Source: Pseudomonadota bacterium
GTDB taxonomy: Bacteria; Pseudomonadota; Alphaproteobacteria; Rhizobiales; Devosiaceae
Direction: 5' to 3'
DNA: 23,227 bases
Assembly: GCA_023431205.1 (NCBI GenBank)
Contig: JAEYXQ010000005.1
Span: forward strand, 1-23,227
In this document: one piece after another, positions 15,516 to 23,227 of the stretch
How positions within the stretch are numbered: position 1 is the stretch's first letter
How the letters are laid out: every line of letters starts with the position of its first letter
The notes under the pieces: model-generated
Database searches by the model: none
The model's input: the letters and a program-made list of their open reading frames with translations, nothing else
What the model was told of the DNA's origin: nothing
Program-made: the position numbers and the translations under genes

Positions 15516-15932
15516 TTATGTGCGGCTGAGATGGCCAGCCAGGTGGCTCATGTCGTAGCCGGCGCCGGCGGCCTCGGTGATGATCTCGTCGGCCGGGCGT
15601 TCGCCGGCCTGGGACAGCGCCCACAACGTGGTCGAGCGGGTGCCGGAGCGGCAGAACGCAAACACCGGGCCAGTGCTGGCTTCGATGGCCGTCTTGGTCT
15701 GCTCCACCATCTCGGGGTTCACCCCTTCGCGGCCGAGGGGAATGGCATGATAGGCCATCCCGGCTGCCTCGGCGGCGGCGGCGATCTCGCTGCCGGCGGG
15801 CTGGTCCGGCGACTCACCGTCCGGCCGGTTGTTGATGATGGTGGTGAAGCCGAGGGATTTGAGCGCGGCCACGTCCTCGGGCTGGATCTGCCCGGCAACC
15901 GTGATTCGGTCGTTGATTCGCTTCAGGTCCAA
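15516..15932 (-). CDS. DUF442 / TIGR01244-type phosphatase-like protein
   Basis: This 138-residue protein is of the small family annotated as TIGR01244 sulfur transferase or beta-lactamase-hydrolase-like phosphatase (DUF442). These have a tyrosine-phosphatase-like fold and uncertain substrate; relatives are fused to or next to sulfide-oxidising enzymes. Visible motifs are TTIINNRPDGE (30-40), YHAIPLG, and the active-site-like loop FCRSGTRS with Cys94 and Arg99. The start is a TTG at 15932, supported by GGGGAG seven bases upstream. The gene ends 98 bp before the pyc start on the same strand, so the two may be co-transcribed. The molecular function is not settled. Confidence 0.85.
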   Translation of the reverse strand: MDLKRINDRITVAGQIQPEDVAALKSLGFTTIINNRPDGESPDQPAGSEIAAAAEAAGMAYHAIPLGREGVNPEMVEQTKTAIEASTGPVFAFCRSGTRSTTLWALSQAGERPADEIITEAAGAGYDMSHLAGHLSRT

Positions 15933-16030
15933 GTCGCTACTCCCCGCTGTCGCCGTCGCTGCCCCTCGCGGCGCCAGTTATATCCACCGTACCGGCGGGG
16001 ACGCAACTGCGCCGAAGGGATTGAGATGGG

Positions 16031-17059
16031 TCAGGGTGAGGGCAGGGCAGCACCCACCCAGGGCTCCCACACCTCCCGGCGCTCGGCCACGAAGCGGTCG
16101 GCGACACCTTCCACGGTGCTGCCGGTTTCGCTGAGCTGGGCCAGCATGGCGTTCATTTCCGCCAGTGGCAGGCTGGCGCGCTGGAGATAGTCGGCCACTT
16201 GCGGTGCTTCGATGAATACCCACTCGCTGACCGCGATCACCACCGGTTCGGCGGCAAAGGCACTCGGCTCGGGGGAGGGGCAGGCGCGCCGCGCCAGGCA
16301 TTGTGCCGCTTCTTCCGCATAGTCGCCCATGTCGAGCGGCAGGAAGTTGAACTGCGACAGGACGGCATTGGGGGCCCAGTAGTAGAAGATGATCGGCTCG
16401 GAGCGGCTCACCGCCTCGGCAAGGAGCGTGTCCATCTCGAAGCGGTTGGCGGGCTCGACCAGTTCGACGAGGTCGGTGAGGCCGTAGGCGGCAACGAGGT
16501 TGCGGTTGATCACCGAACAGGCCCAGTCGGCCGGACAGGAGATGAAGCGCACCGGGTTGCCTGCGGCGAACGTCGGCAGGGCCGCGGCGAGGTCGGCGGC
16601 CGTGATCGGCTGCGGCAGGGCTGCGGCGAGGTAATCGGGCACGTACCAGCCCTCGAGCTGGGTCTCGGCATAGGTGGGAGCCGCCTGGCGCAGCATCTGC
16701 GCCTCGATGCCCGCATTCCACACTTCCACGGCGCGTGTCGGCCACATCTCCGGCGCCAAAGCGGGCTGACCGGTCGAACCCATGGCCGAAGCCGTGGCAG
16801 CAAGGTCGCCCGGCACCACTTCGGCCGTGCAACCGAAGCTGCGGGTGAGGATGCGGGCATGGATCTCGGCCAGGAGTTCGGCGGAGGGCCAGGCCATGCG
16901 GGCGATGCTGAGCGGGCGGGTGCCGCAGGGTGGGGACGGCTCGGCAGGCGCCGTAGCCTGGTCTTGCGCCTGGTCGACCACGGTGACCTGGGCAATGGCG
17001 GGACCGGCCAATGCGGCGGCAAAGAGGATCAGGGTCGCGGCCAGGTGCCGGAGTTGCAT
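16031..17059 (-). CDS. Periplasmic glycine-betaine/choline-type ABC substrate-binding protein (orphan)
   Basis: This 342-residue exported binding protein appears to be of the OpuAC type, which binds quaternary amines such as glycine betaine or choline. A signal peptide covers residues 1-23, with cleavage expected after AIA. OpuAC-like features are WPSAELLAEIHARIL, the aromatic-rich PEMWPTRAVEVW, GWYVPDYL and IIFYYWAPNAVL. There are several Cys residues in the mature protein. AGGAGG lies about 5 bases before the ATG at 17059, an excellent ribosome site that fixes the start; longer upstream frames are spurious. No permease or ATPase gene of this transporter class is adjacent, so it must use components encoded elsewhere or serve as a sensor protein. 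Ligand identity is inferred from family resemblance. Confidence 0.82.
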   Translation of the reverse strand: MQLRHLAATLILFAAALAGPAIAQVTVVDQAQDQATAPAEPSPPCGTRPLSIARMAWPSAELLAEIHARILTRSFGCTAEVVPGDLAATASAMGSTGQPALAPEMWPTRAVEVWNAGIEAQMLRQAAPTYAETQLEGWYVPDYLAAALPQPITAADLAAALPTFAAGNPVRFISCPADWACSVINRNLVAAYGLTDLVELVEPANRFEMDTLLAEAVSRSEPIIFYYWAPNAVLSQFNFLPLDMGDYAEEAAQCLARRACPSPEPSAFAAEPVVIAVSEWVFIEAPQVADYLQRASLPLAEMNAMLAQLSETGSTVEGVADRFVAERREVWEPWVGAALPSP

Positions 17060-17184
17060 GGAGGCCTCCTTTGCCGGTCGATCTATGGCGAAACCGGGGG
17101 CGTTAAGCAACCGCAGCGGCGATCGGAATTGCGGTGCAATCCCCGGTGACTCGACACGATGAAATGTGCAACAGTCCCGGCAGC

Positions 17185-17205
17185 GGGGCGCCAAGGGAGC
17201 GCCCC
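17185..17205 (+). promoter_or_regulatory. Hairpin upstream of the Liv-type binding protein gene
   Basis: GGGGCGC (17185-17191) and GCGCCCC (17199-17205) form a perfect 7-bp stem with a 7-base loop, followed by CTATATCG. It lies in the 224-bp gap between the divergent betaine-type and Liv-type binding protein genes. It could be an element in the leader or near the promoter of the plus-strand gene. The rest of the gap shows no convincing promoter boxes. Confidence 0.3.
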
Positions 17206-17283
17206 CTATATCGCGTCGCGCCGCTCGCAAGGAAGGGCCCGTCAAGGACCGCCCAGCGGTTGCGACCCAGCAGAGGGACGTAC

Positions 17284-18492
17284 ATGCGCAAAATCCACAA
17301 GACCCTGACCCTGGCCGTTGCCGCCACCACGCTGTTCGCTGCCGCTCCGGTTCTGGCCCAGGAGGTCAAGATCGGCTTCCTCGCCGACGTGACCGGGCCG
17401 ATTGCGGGCTTTGCTCCGGGCATGGTGGATGCCGGCAACCTGGCCATCACCCATGTGAACGATCAGGGCGGCATCCTCGATGGTCAGACCCTGACCTCCG
17501 TGCTCGCCGACTCCGCCTGTGACGGCGGTGCTGCCGGTCCGGCTGCCGACCGCCTGGTCAACGCCGAGAACGTCGTCGCCATCTTCGGCGGCTACTGCTC
17601 CGGCGCCACCATTGCCGGCGCCAACGGTTCGGCCATTCCGGGCAATGTGGTGATGATCTCGCCGGCCTCGACCGCTCCGGCCGTGGCCGAGCTCGATGAC
17701 AACGACCTGGTGTTCCGTGACGTGGTTCCGGACTCCATCCAGGGCGTCAAGGCTGCCGAACTGCTGCTCGCCCAGGGCGTGACCGAAGTCGGCCTGACCT
17801 ATGTCAACAACGACTACGGTTCGGGTCTGGCCGGTGCGTTCGAGGAAGCCTTCGTGGCCGGCGGCGGCACCGTGCTCGCCAATGTCGCCCATGAAGACGG
17901 CAAGGCCGACTACCGTCCGGAAATCGGCCAGATCGAAGCCTCCGGCGCCACCGCGCTGGTAATTTACGGCTACGAGAATGCCGGCGGCGGCGCCATCCTG
18001 AACCAGGCTGTGGAAGCCGGCTCGTTCGACCTGTTCGTCGGTGGTGACGGCATGGCCGGTGAAGCCCTGCTGGCCACCCGCGACGCGGCCAACCTCGAAG
18101 GCATGATCCTGACCCAGGCCGCTCCGGCCGAAGGACCGGCGTTCGATGCGCTGGCTGCCCTGACGGAAGCTGCCGGCCAGGATGCCAACGGCACCTATGT
18201 GACCAACTCCTATGACGCCGTGTTCCTGCTGGCCCTGGCCATCGAGAAGTCCGGCTCGGCCGATCGCGACGGCGTTTCCGCCGCTCTGCGTGAAGTCGCC
18301 AACGCTCCAGGCGAGACCATCCTGCCGGGCGAGTGGGAGAAGGCCAAGGAACTGATCGCTGCCGGTACCGACATCAACTACGAAGGTGCCTCAGGCACCG
18401 TCGAGTTCGACGACGTCGGCGACGTGGCAGGCGCCATCAACTACTTCGTGGTTGAAGGCGGTTCGGTGGTCAACAAGGGCCTGATCGAGTAG
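17284..18492 (+). CDS. livK: Branched-chain amino-acid type ABC transporter, periplasmic binding protein
   Basis: This 402-residue exported protein is of the Leu/Ile/Val-binding (type I periplasmic binding) family. A signal peptide covers residues 1-25 with cleavage after VLA. The mature protein starts EVKIGFLADVTGPIAGF. Further family blocks are AITHVNDQGGILDGQTL, VAIFGGYCSGATIAGAN, VVMISPASTAPAV and a C-terminal VFLLALAIEKSGSADRDGV. Two Cys residues (DSACDGG and GGYCSG) could form a disulfide. The ATG at 17284 has GAGGGA about 6 bases upstream. Codon use is strongly GC-ending and regular, as in highly expressed genes. Its likely partner permeases and ATPases are encoded at 19537-23227 on the other strand. 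The exact substrate (leucine, other amino acids, or amides/urea) is not certain. Confidence 0.92.
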   Translation: MRKIHKTLTLAVAATTLFAAAPVLAQEVKIGFLADVTGPIAGFAPGMVDAGNLAITHVNDQGGILDGQTLTSVLADSACDGGAAGPAADRLVNAENVVAIFGGYCSGATIAGANGSAIPGNVVMISPASTAPAVAELDDNDLVFRDVVPDSIQGVKAAELLLAQGVTEVGLTYVNNDYGSGLAGAFEEAFVAGGGTVLANVAHEDGKADYRPEIGQIEASGATALVIYGYENAGGGAILNQAVEAGSFDLFVGGDGMAGEALLATRDAANLEGMILTQAAPAEGPAFDALAALTEAAGQDANGTYVTNSYDAVFLLALAIEKSGSADRDGVSAALREVANAPGETILPGEWEKAKELIAAGTDINYEGASGTVEFDDVGDVAGAINYFVVEGGSVVNKGLIE

Positions 18493-18514
18493 TCGGCAGC
18501 CCACTTTCCATCAG

Positions 18515-18545
18515 GGCCCGGGCGGCGACGCCCGGGCCTTTTCGT
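18515..18545 (+). terminator. Strong intrinsic terminator after the Liv-type binding protein gene
   Basis: GGCCCGGGCG (18515-18524) and CGCCCGGGCC (18529-18538) form a perfect 10-bp stem capped by the tetraloop GCGA, a GNRA type. TTTTCG follows. It starts 22 bases after the stop codon and separates this gene from the dehydrogenase downstream. Confidence 0.9.
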
Positions 18546-18600
18546 TTCTGAACCCTTCGCTCCGCTGTCTCGTTGCAGCCCGCGAACAAAGGAGTGTGGC

Positions 18601-19524
18601 ATGATCGCGAGCCAGCAGGACGTCCCCGACCTTTCCGGCAAATCGGCGCTGGTGACGGGGGCCACCAGCGGGATCGGGCTGGAAGCAGCCCGGATGCTGG
18701 CAGTAGCCGGTGCGCATGTGATCCTGTGCGGGCGGAATGCCGACAAAGGCGTGGCGGCCATCCGCGCCATCGCCGAGAGTGCGCCCCGGGGCACGGTCGA
18801 GTTCGAGCGCTTCGACATGGCCGACCTGGCAGATGTCGCGGCTGGCGCGGCCCGAATCGGGGCGACGCATGCGCGGCTCGACATCCTCATCAACAATGCC
18901 GGCGTGATGATGCCGCCGCAGCGCCGCAGGACGGTGGATGGCTACGAGCTGCAGTTCGGCACCAACCATCTGGCACACTACGCCCTGACCGGGCGGCTGT
19001 TGCCGCTGTTGCAGGCGGGCCGGGCGCGCGTGGTTTCAGTTGCCAGCAATGCGGCGCGGCGTGGGCGGATGCGGTTCGAGGATCTGCAGTTCGAGCGGGG
19101 CTATGTGGCCTGGGATGGCTACGCGCAATCCAAGCTCGCCAATCTGCTGTTTGCCCGCCATCTGCAGAAGCTCAGCGATCAGTTCGGCTGGGGCCTTCGC
19201 GTCGTGAGCGCGCATCCCGGCCTTGCCCATACGGGGTTGGTGCCCAGCGGCATGGGTGACGGAGCGCTGGCGCGGGTGGCCAGCTTCTTCAGTTCTGTTG
19301 CGGCACAATCGGCGGCAGCCGGTGCGCTGCCGCTCGTTGCGGCCGCAGTGGAGCCTGATCTGTCGCCCCTGGACTATGTCGGGCCGGCCGGCATTGGCGG
19401 CTGGCGGGGCAAGCCCACTTTGGTGGAGCGGCCGGCGGCAGCGCACGACGACGCGGCCGCCGAGCGGCTCTGGGCGGTGTCGGAAAACCTCGCCAACCTG
19501 CGATATGCAACCGGCGGGCTCTAG
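18601..19524 (+). CDS. Short-chain dehydrogenase/reductase (retinol-dehydrogenase-like)
   Basis: This is an NAD(P)-dependent oxidoreductase of 307 residues with a Rossmann fold. The cofactor motif TGATSGIG is at 19-26. The structural INNAGVM motif follows, then active-site Ser146 or Ser149 (VVSVASNAA) and catalytic Tyr174-x-x-x-Lys178 (YAQSK). The long spacer between Ser and Tyr and the SAHPGLAHTGL segment resemble the retinol-dehydrogenase/WWOX-like branch of SDRs. The substrate cannot be assigned. AAGGAG lies 6 bases before the ATG. It stands between the terminator of the Liv-type binding protein gene and the convergent livM, with only 12 bp between the stop codons of the dehydrogenase and livM. 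Confidence 0.92.
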   Translation: MIASQQDVPDLSGKSALVTGATSGIGLEAARMLAVAGAHVILCGRNADKGVAAIRAIAESAPRGTVEFERFDMADLADVAAGAARIGATHARLDILINNAGVMMPPQRRRTVDGYELQFGTNHLAHYALTGRLLPLLQAGRARVVSVASNAARRGRMRFEDLQFERGYVAWDGYAQSKLANLLFARHLQKLSDQFGWGLRVVSAHPGLAHTGLVPSGMGDGALARVASFFSSVAAQSAAAGALPLVAAAVEPDLSPLDYVGPAGIGGWRGKPTLVERPAAAHDDAAAERLWAVSENLANLRYATGGL

Positions 19525-19531
19525 CCGCCGG
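19511..19531. terminator. Hairpin at the convergent ends of the SDR and livM genes
   Basis: CCGGCGG (19511-19517) and CCGCCGG (19525-19531) form a perfect 7-bp stem around GCTCTAG, which contains the SDR stop codon. There is no T-run on either side. It could be a bidirectional stop signal or simply constrained GC-rich coding sequence. Confidence 0.3.
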
Positions 19532-19536
19532 CCCGC

Positions 19537-20862
19537 TCAGGCCTCGCGCCGCACCACTTCGGGAATCAGGCCCTTGGGCGCATAGCGCAGGGCGATGGTG
19601 ATCACCACGCCGAGCACGAAGACGCGCATCTGCGAGGCGCGCGAGTCGATCTCGGGGATTGCGCCCCAGCCGATGGACTCCGTCAGGGTGGAGAGGTTGA
19701 GGAAGATCAGCTGCGCCAGCGGGTCGGAGATCACCCAGACGATGTAGATCAGGAACGCTCCGAGCACGACGCCCCAATTGTTGCCGGCGCCGCCGACGAT
19801 CACCATCACCCAGACCAGGAAGGTGTGGTTGATCGGCTGGTAGCCGGACGGATCGAAGATCTGGTTGAAGGTGGCGAGCATGGCGCCGCCTATGCCCATC
19901 AGGATCGAGCCGAACACGAACAGCTCGAGCTGCCGGTTGGTGACGTCCTTGCCCATCGAGGCTGCCGCGATGTGGTTGTCGCGGATGGCGCGCATCATGC
20001 GGCCCCAGGGACCGCCATAGGCGCGCTGCACCAGCACGAAGGCGATGAGCAAAATCACCACGCAGGCGACCAGGAACATCAGCCGCGAGAACACGAAGCT
20101 GTCCGGGATCGAGAAGCCGGCGGCCTGCAGGTTCTGCGGCAGCGGCGTCGGCCACGGCATGGGCGACACCGTCATGGTGCCACGGGTCAGCCAGTCCATG
20201 TTCTTGATCAGCGCCCGCAAGATCTCGGAAATGCCGATGGTGGCGATGGCGAGATAGTCGGTCCGCAGGCCAAGGCTGATGCGGCCGATGAAGAAGGCGA
20301 TGATTGCCGAAACCAGGCCGCCAAACAGCCAACCCAGCACCGGATGGAGGCCTAGACCGCCGATGAAGCCGGCATTGGCCTCGATATAGGCAGCCGCCGG
20401 GTCGATCTGGCTGCGATAGATCACATAAGCGGCCAACCAGGCGAGGACCACCAGCACGGTCTTGACCTTGCCGGTGATGCCGATGCGATGGCTCTGGCGC
20501 ACCAGGAGCACCAAGGCCACCCCGATCAGGAAGGCGAAAAGGGCGCGGGCCAGCAGCATCGGGCCTTCGCCATCCCAGAACACCTGGTTGACGGGATAGG
20601 AGAGGAACACCGTCGAGGCGCCTCCCACCATCAGGAAGCCCATGATTGCGAAGTTGAACAGGCCGCCATAGCCCCACTGGATGTTGAGGCCGAGCGCGAT
20701 CAGGGCGAAGGCAGTCGCCTGGGTGACGATCAGAAGGATCGAGGCGGTACCCTGGACCACCCCGACCGCCACAACGATCAGGAACATCAGCGCGAACAGC
20801 ATCAGGCCACGGCGCAGCGGGGTATCCCAGCCGGTGACGGCAGAGTTGGAAGCGGCGCTCAT
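19537..20862 (-). CDS. livM: Branched-chain amino-acid type ABC transporter, permease LivM
   Basis: LivM is one of the two inner-membrane channel subunits of the Liv-type importer. The 441-residue protein has many hydrophobic segments and the family block FALIALGLNIQWGYGGLFNFAIMGFLMVGG near the N-terminus. GLRTDYLAIATIGISEI lies in the middle, followed by AYGGPWGRMMRAIRDN. FLVWVMVIVGGAGNNWGVVLGAFLI is near the end. AAGGGAGC lies about 6 bases before the ATG. The start overlaps the livH stop by 4 bases (ATGA), so translation of the two permeases is coupled. The length is close to that of E. coli LivM (about 425 residues). Confidence 0.94.
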   Translation of the reverse strand: MSAASNSAVTGWDTPLRRGLMLFALMFLIVVAVGVVQGTASILLIVTQATAFALIALGLNIQWGYGGLFNFAIMGFLMVGGASTVFLSYPVNQVFWDGEGPMLLARALFAFLIGVALVLLVRQSHRIGITGKVKTVLVVLAWLAAYVIYRSQIDPAAAYIEANAGFIGGLGLHPVLGWLFGGLVSAIIAFFIGRISLGLRTDYLAIATIGISEILRALIKNMDWLTRGTMTVSPMPWPTPLPQNLQAAGFSIPDSFVFSRLMFLVACVVILLIAFVLVQRAYGGPWGRMMRAIRDNHIAAASMGKDVTNRQLELFVFGSILMGIGGAMLATFNQIFDPSGYQPINHTFLVWVMVIVGGAGNNWGVVLGAFLIYIVWVISDPLAQLIFLNLSTLTESIGWGAIPEIDSRASQMRVFVLGVVITIALRYAPKGLIPEVVRREA

Positions 20863-21866
20863 GTCGAAGCTCCCTTGAATATACCCGTGGGGCGCACGAG
20901 CAGGGTAATCACCAGGATCACGAAGGCCACGGTGAGCTTGTACTCGGTCGGCACCAGCGCGAGGTTGGCCGGCAGCGCCATGCCTTCGGGCAGCACGGCG
21001 TTGAGCGGACGCAGCACGGCGGTCCAGTTGAACACGGCGAGCGTCTCGGCAAAAGCGATCAGGAAGCCGCCGACAATGGCGCCATAGGCGTGGCCGAGGC
21101 CGCCGACGATCGCCGCAGCAAAGATCGGCAGCACGATGTTGAAGGCTAGGTCGGGCATCAGGGCCACGTCGAGCGCCAGCATGATGCCGGCAACGCAGGC
21201 GAGGGAGCCGGCGATCACCCAGGTGACCCGCACGACGAGCGCGGTGTTGATGCCGGAGACCTGCGCCAGCGCCGCGTTGTCGGCCATGGCGCGCATGGCC
21301 TTGCCCAGACGCGAGCGGGTGAGGAACAGGTGCAGCGCCACCACGATGATGGCCGTCACCACGAACATGATCAGTTGTGGTTCGCTGATGCTGATCGGAC
21401 GAGAGCCGCCCAGCCAGCTCATGTCGAAGCGGAAAATGTCCTTGGGTTCACCACCCACATAGAGCTGGCGGGTGCCGGAACCGAAGATCAGGCGGGTCAG
21501 ACCCTGGATCATCAGGGTGACGCCGATCGAGGCGATCAGCAGCGTCACCGGCTTGGCGCCACGGGCGCGCAGGGGCGCGTAGAAGCCCTTGTCGATGCCG
21601 AGGGCGAGGATGGCGGTGATCACCATGGCGACCGGCAGCACCACGAAGCCCATGGGCAGCGGCAGGATGATGCCCATGGCCGCCAAGGCCGTGGCCAGCA
21701 GGAAGGCAACGAAAGCCCCCATGGTCATCATGTCGCCATGGGCGAAATGGGCAAAGCGCAGGATGCCGAAGATCAGCGTCACGCCGATGGCGCCCAGCGC
21801 ATAGATCGAGCCCAGCACGGTGCCGGAAATCAACACGCGGTTGATGAAGAAAATAAGCTCGTCCAC
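20859..21866 (-). CDS. livH: Branched-chain amino-acid type ABC transporter, permease LivH
   Basis: LivH is the partner channel subunit of LivM. The 335-residue protein begins with hydrophobic segments and the family block GSIYALGAIGVTLIFGILRFAHFAHGDMMTMGAF. AMRAMADNAALAQVSGIN, the EAA-like loop facing the ATPases, follows, and GGLGHAYGAIVGGFLIAFAETL is near the C-terminus. The start is a GTG at 21866 with GGGAGG 8 bases upstream. Only 3 bp separate it from the livF stop, so livG, livF, livH and livM look like one tightly packed transcription unit. Confidence 0.94.
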   Translation of the reverse strand: MDELIFFINRVLISGTVLGSIYALGAIGVTLIFGILRFAHFAHGDMMTMGAFVAFLLATALAAMGIILPLPMGFVVLPVAMVITAILALGIDKGFYAPLRARGAKPVTLLIASIGVTLMIQGLTRLIFGSGTRQLYVGGEPKDIFRFDMSWLGGSRPISISEPQLIMFVVTAIIVVALHLFLTRSRLGKAMRAMADNAALAQVSGINTALVVRVTWVIAGSLACVAGIMLALDVALMPDLAFNIVLPIFAAAIVGGLGHAYGAIVGGFLIAFAETLAVFNWTAVLRPLNAVLPEGMALPANLALVPTEYKLTVAFVILVITLLVRPTGIFKGAST

Positions 21867-21869
21867 CGC

Positions 21870-22574
21870 CTAGCCTCCCAGGAAACTCTTGGCCACTTCG
21901 GGATCGGCGATGAGTTCGGCGCCGGTGCCGGTGAAGCGGTTCTGGCCACCCGCAAGCACGAAACCCTTGCTGGCAAAGGCCAGGGCCTGGCGCGCATTCT
22001 GCTCGACCATGAGGATGCCGACGCCCTCCTGGTTCACCCGCACGATGGTCTCGAAGATTTCGATCACATAACGCGGCGAGAGGCCGGCGGATGGCTCGTC
22101 GAGCATCAGCAGGCTCGGCTGGCTCATCAGAGCCCGGCCCATGGCCACCATCTGCCGCTGGCCGCCGGAGAGTTCACCGGCAGGCTGGCGGCGCTTTTCG
22201 GCCAGAACCGGGAACATCTCGTAGACCCAGGCGAGGGTTTCGGAGAAATCGTCGCGGCGCGTGAAGGCGCCCATTTCGAGGTTCTCTTCCACCGTCATCG
22301 AGGTGAAGACGTTCTTTTCCTGCGGCACGAAGCTCAAGCCCTTCGGGACCAGGCGGTCGGGCAGGGAATTGGCGATATCTTCGCCGGCGAAGGTGATGGT
22401 GCCGCCGGTGACCTTGAGCAGGCCAAAGATGGCCTTGAGGGTCGTCGACTTGCCGGCGCCATTGGGGCCGACGATGACGCCGATGTCGGACTTGTCGATG
22501 GCAATATCGACGCCGTTGAGGATGGGTGCACCGCCATAGCCGGCCACCACGTGTTTCAGTTCGATCAGCGGCAT
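21870..22574 (-). CDS. livF: Branched-chain amino-acid type ABC transporter, ATPase LivF
   Basis: LivF is one of two cytoplasmic ATPases that power the importer. The 234-residue protein has Walker A GPNGAGKST at 36-44, a Q-loop at Gln85 (FVPQEKNVF), signature LSGGQRQ at 135-141 and Walker B LLMLDEP at 155-161. The segment MVEQNARQAL has Gln where most ABC ATPases have the H-loop His, which is usual in LivF. The ATG at 22574 has GGAGG about 11 bases upstream and follows the livG stop by 3 bases. Confidence 0.95.
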   Translation of the reverse strand: MPLIELKHVVAGYGGAPILNGVDIAIDKSDIGVIVGPNGAGKSTTLKAIFGLLKVTGGTITFAGEDIANSLPDRLVPKGLSFVPQEKNVFTSMTVEENLEMGAFTRRDDFSETLAWVYEMFPVLAEKRRQPAGELSGGQRQMVAMGRALMSQPSLLMLDEPSAGLSPRYVIEIFETIVRVNQEGVGILMVEQNARQALAFASKGFVLAGGQNRFTGTGAELIADPEVAKSFLGG

Positions 22575-22577
22575 CCG

Positions 22578-23227
22578 CTACGCAGCCTCCACCGGGGTGC
22601 CGAAATAGGCCTCGACAATGGCCGGGTTGGCGCGGATCTCGGCCATCGGGCCCTCGGCGATCTTCTCGCCCTGAGCCATCACGATCACCGGGTCGCAAAG
22701 GCGGCCGATCAGGTCCATGTCGTGCTCGATGACGAAGAAGGTGTAGCCGAGCTCGCGGTTCATGCGCTCGATATTGGCGGCAAGGTCGTTGAGCAGGGTC
22801 TTGTTGACGCCGGCGGCGACCTCGTCGAGCAGCACCACCTTGGCGTCGACCATCATGGTGCGGCCGAGTTCGAGCAGCTTCTTCTGGCCGCCGGAGAGGT
22901 TGCCGGCGAGTTCGTTGCGCACATGGCCGAGCTTGAGGAAGTCGATGACGTCGAGCGCCTTCTTGCGCACCTCGGTCTCGCGAGCCTTGACCCGTCCGGG
23001 CCGGAACCAGGTTGCGGAAAGGCGCTCGCCGGGCTGGTCGCCGGGCACCATCATCAGGTTCTCGAGCGCGGTCATGTTGGAGAATTCATGCGCGATCTGG
23101 AAGGTGCGCAGCATGCCGGCACGGAACAACTGATGGGGCTTCATGCCGGTGACATCTTCGCCGTCGAAGATCACCGCGCCTTCGTCGGGCACGATGTTGC
23201 CGGCCACGATGTTGAACAGGGTGGATT
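22578..23227 (-). CDS. livG: Branched-chain amino-acid type ABC transporter, ATPase LivG (5' end outside the window)
   Basis: LivG is the second ATPase of the Liv-type importer. The coding frame runs off the window edge: the first readable residues are STLFNIVAGN, the end of the Walker A motif (GKST), so roughly the first 40 residues are missing. Visible are the Liv-type insertion region with FRAGMLRTFQIAHEFSNMTALENLM, signature LSGGQKK, Walker B VVLLDEVAAGV and the H-loop His in VIEHDMDLI. The Walker B context has Val where DEP is usual, a conservative oddity. An internal GTG at 23207 is not a true start. livF starts 3 bp downstream. Confidence 0.93.
   Translation of the reverse strand, partial: STLFNIVAGNIVPDEGAVIFDGEDVTGMKPHQLFRAGMLRTFQIAHEFSNMTALENLMMVPGDQPGERLSATWFRPGRVKARETEVRKKALDVIDFLKLGHVRNELAGNLSGGQKKLLELGRTMMVDAKVVLLDEVAAGVNKTLLNDLAANIERMNRELGYTFFVIEHDMDLIGRLCDPVIVMAQGEKIAEGPMAEIRANPAIVEAYFGTPVEAA

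Noticed and set aside
17134..17283. N-terminal extension of the Liv-type binding protein by 50 residues
   Set aside because: The extension includes the leader hairpin and lies upstream of a clear ribosome site and signal peptide starting at 17284.

Overview
The window is GC-rich, dense with genes, and looks chromosomal from an alphaproteobacterium. A Hyphomicrobiales member, possibly Devosiaceae-like, is my best guess from the protein flavour: a CheD/CheT-type chemotaxis cluster, a single-chain pyruvate carboxylase, and Liv transporters. I cannot confirm the genus without a database search. I see no rRNA or tRNA genes, insertion sequences, CRISPR arrays or phage genes.

Positions 60-11538 are an almost complete chemotaxis module. 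It runs cheA, cheW, a non-CheY-type single-domain receiver, and then a small gene on the opposite strand (3566-3922) with a CheZ-like DxxxQ motif. It continues with cheD, an mcp lacking a periplasmic sensor, cheR, cheB (4-bp overlap with cheR) and cheY. A clear intrinsic terminator follows cheY. A large second mcp with a periplasmic sensor then starts behind a structured leader. Together these encode the receptors, the kinase and coupling protein, both adaptation enzymes (CheR, CheB), the deamidase CheD, the output regulator CheY and a probable signal-termination protein. The last of these is the least characterised and most interesting gene here.

Positions 11589-11953 hold a small DUF1232 membrane protein gene. 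Its ribosome binding site and start codon lie inside a 21-bp palindrome, and an intrinsic terminator follows it.

Positions 11977-17059 are all on the minus strand. They encode a full-length pyruvate carboxylase (anaplerotic oxaloacetate supply), a small phosphatase/sulfurtransferase-like DUF442 protein, and an orphan glycine-betaine-type periplasmic binding protein.

Positions 17284-23227 are a branched-chain amino-acid (Liv) type ABC import system. The periplasmic binding protein is on the plus strand with its own strong terminator. The permease and ATPase genes are on the minus strand in the order livG (cut by the window edge in its Walker A motif), livF, livH, livM. A short-chain dehydrogenase gene lies between the two halves and converges on livM.
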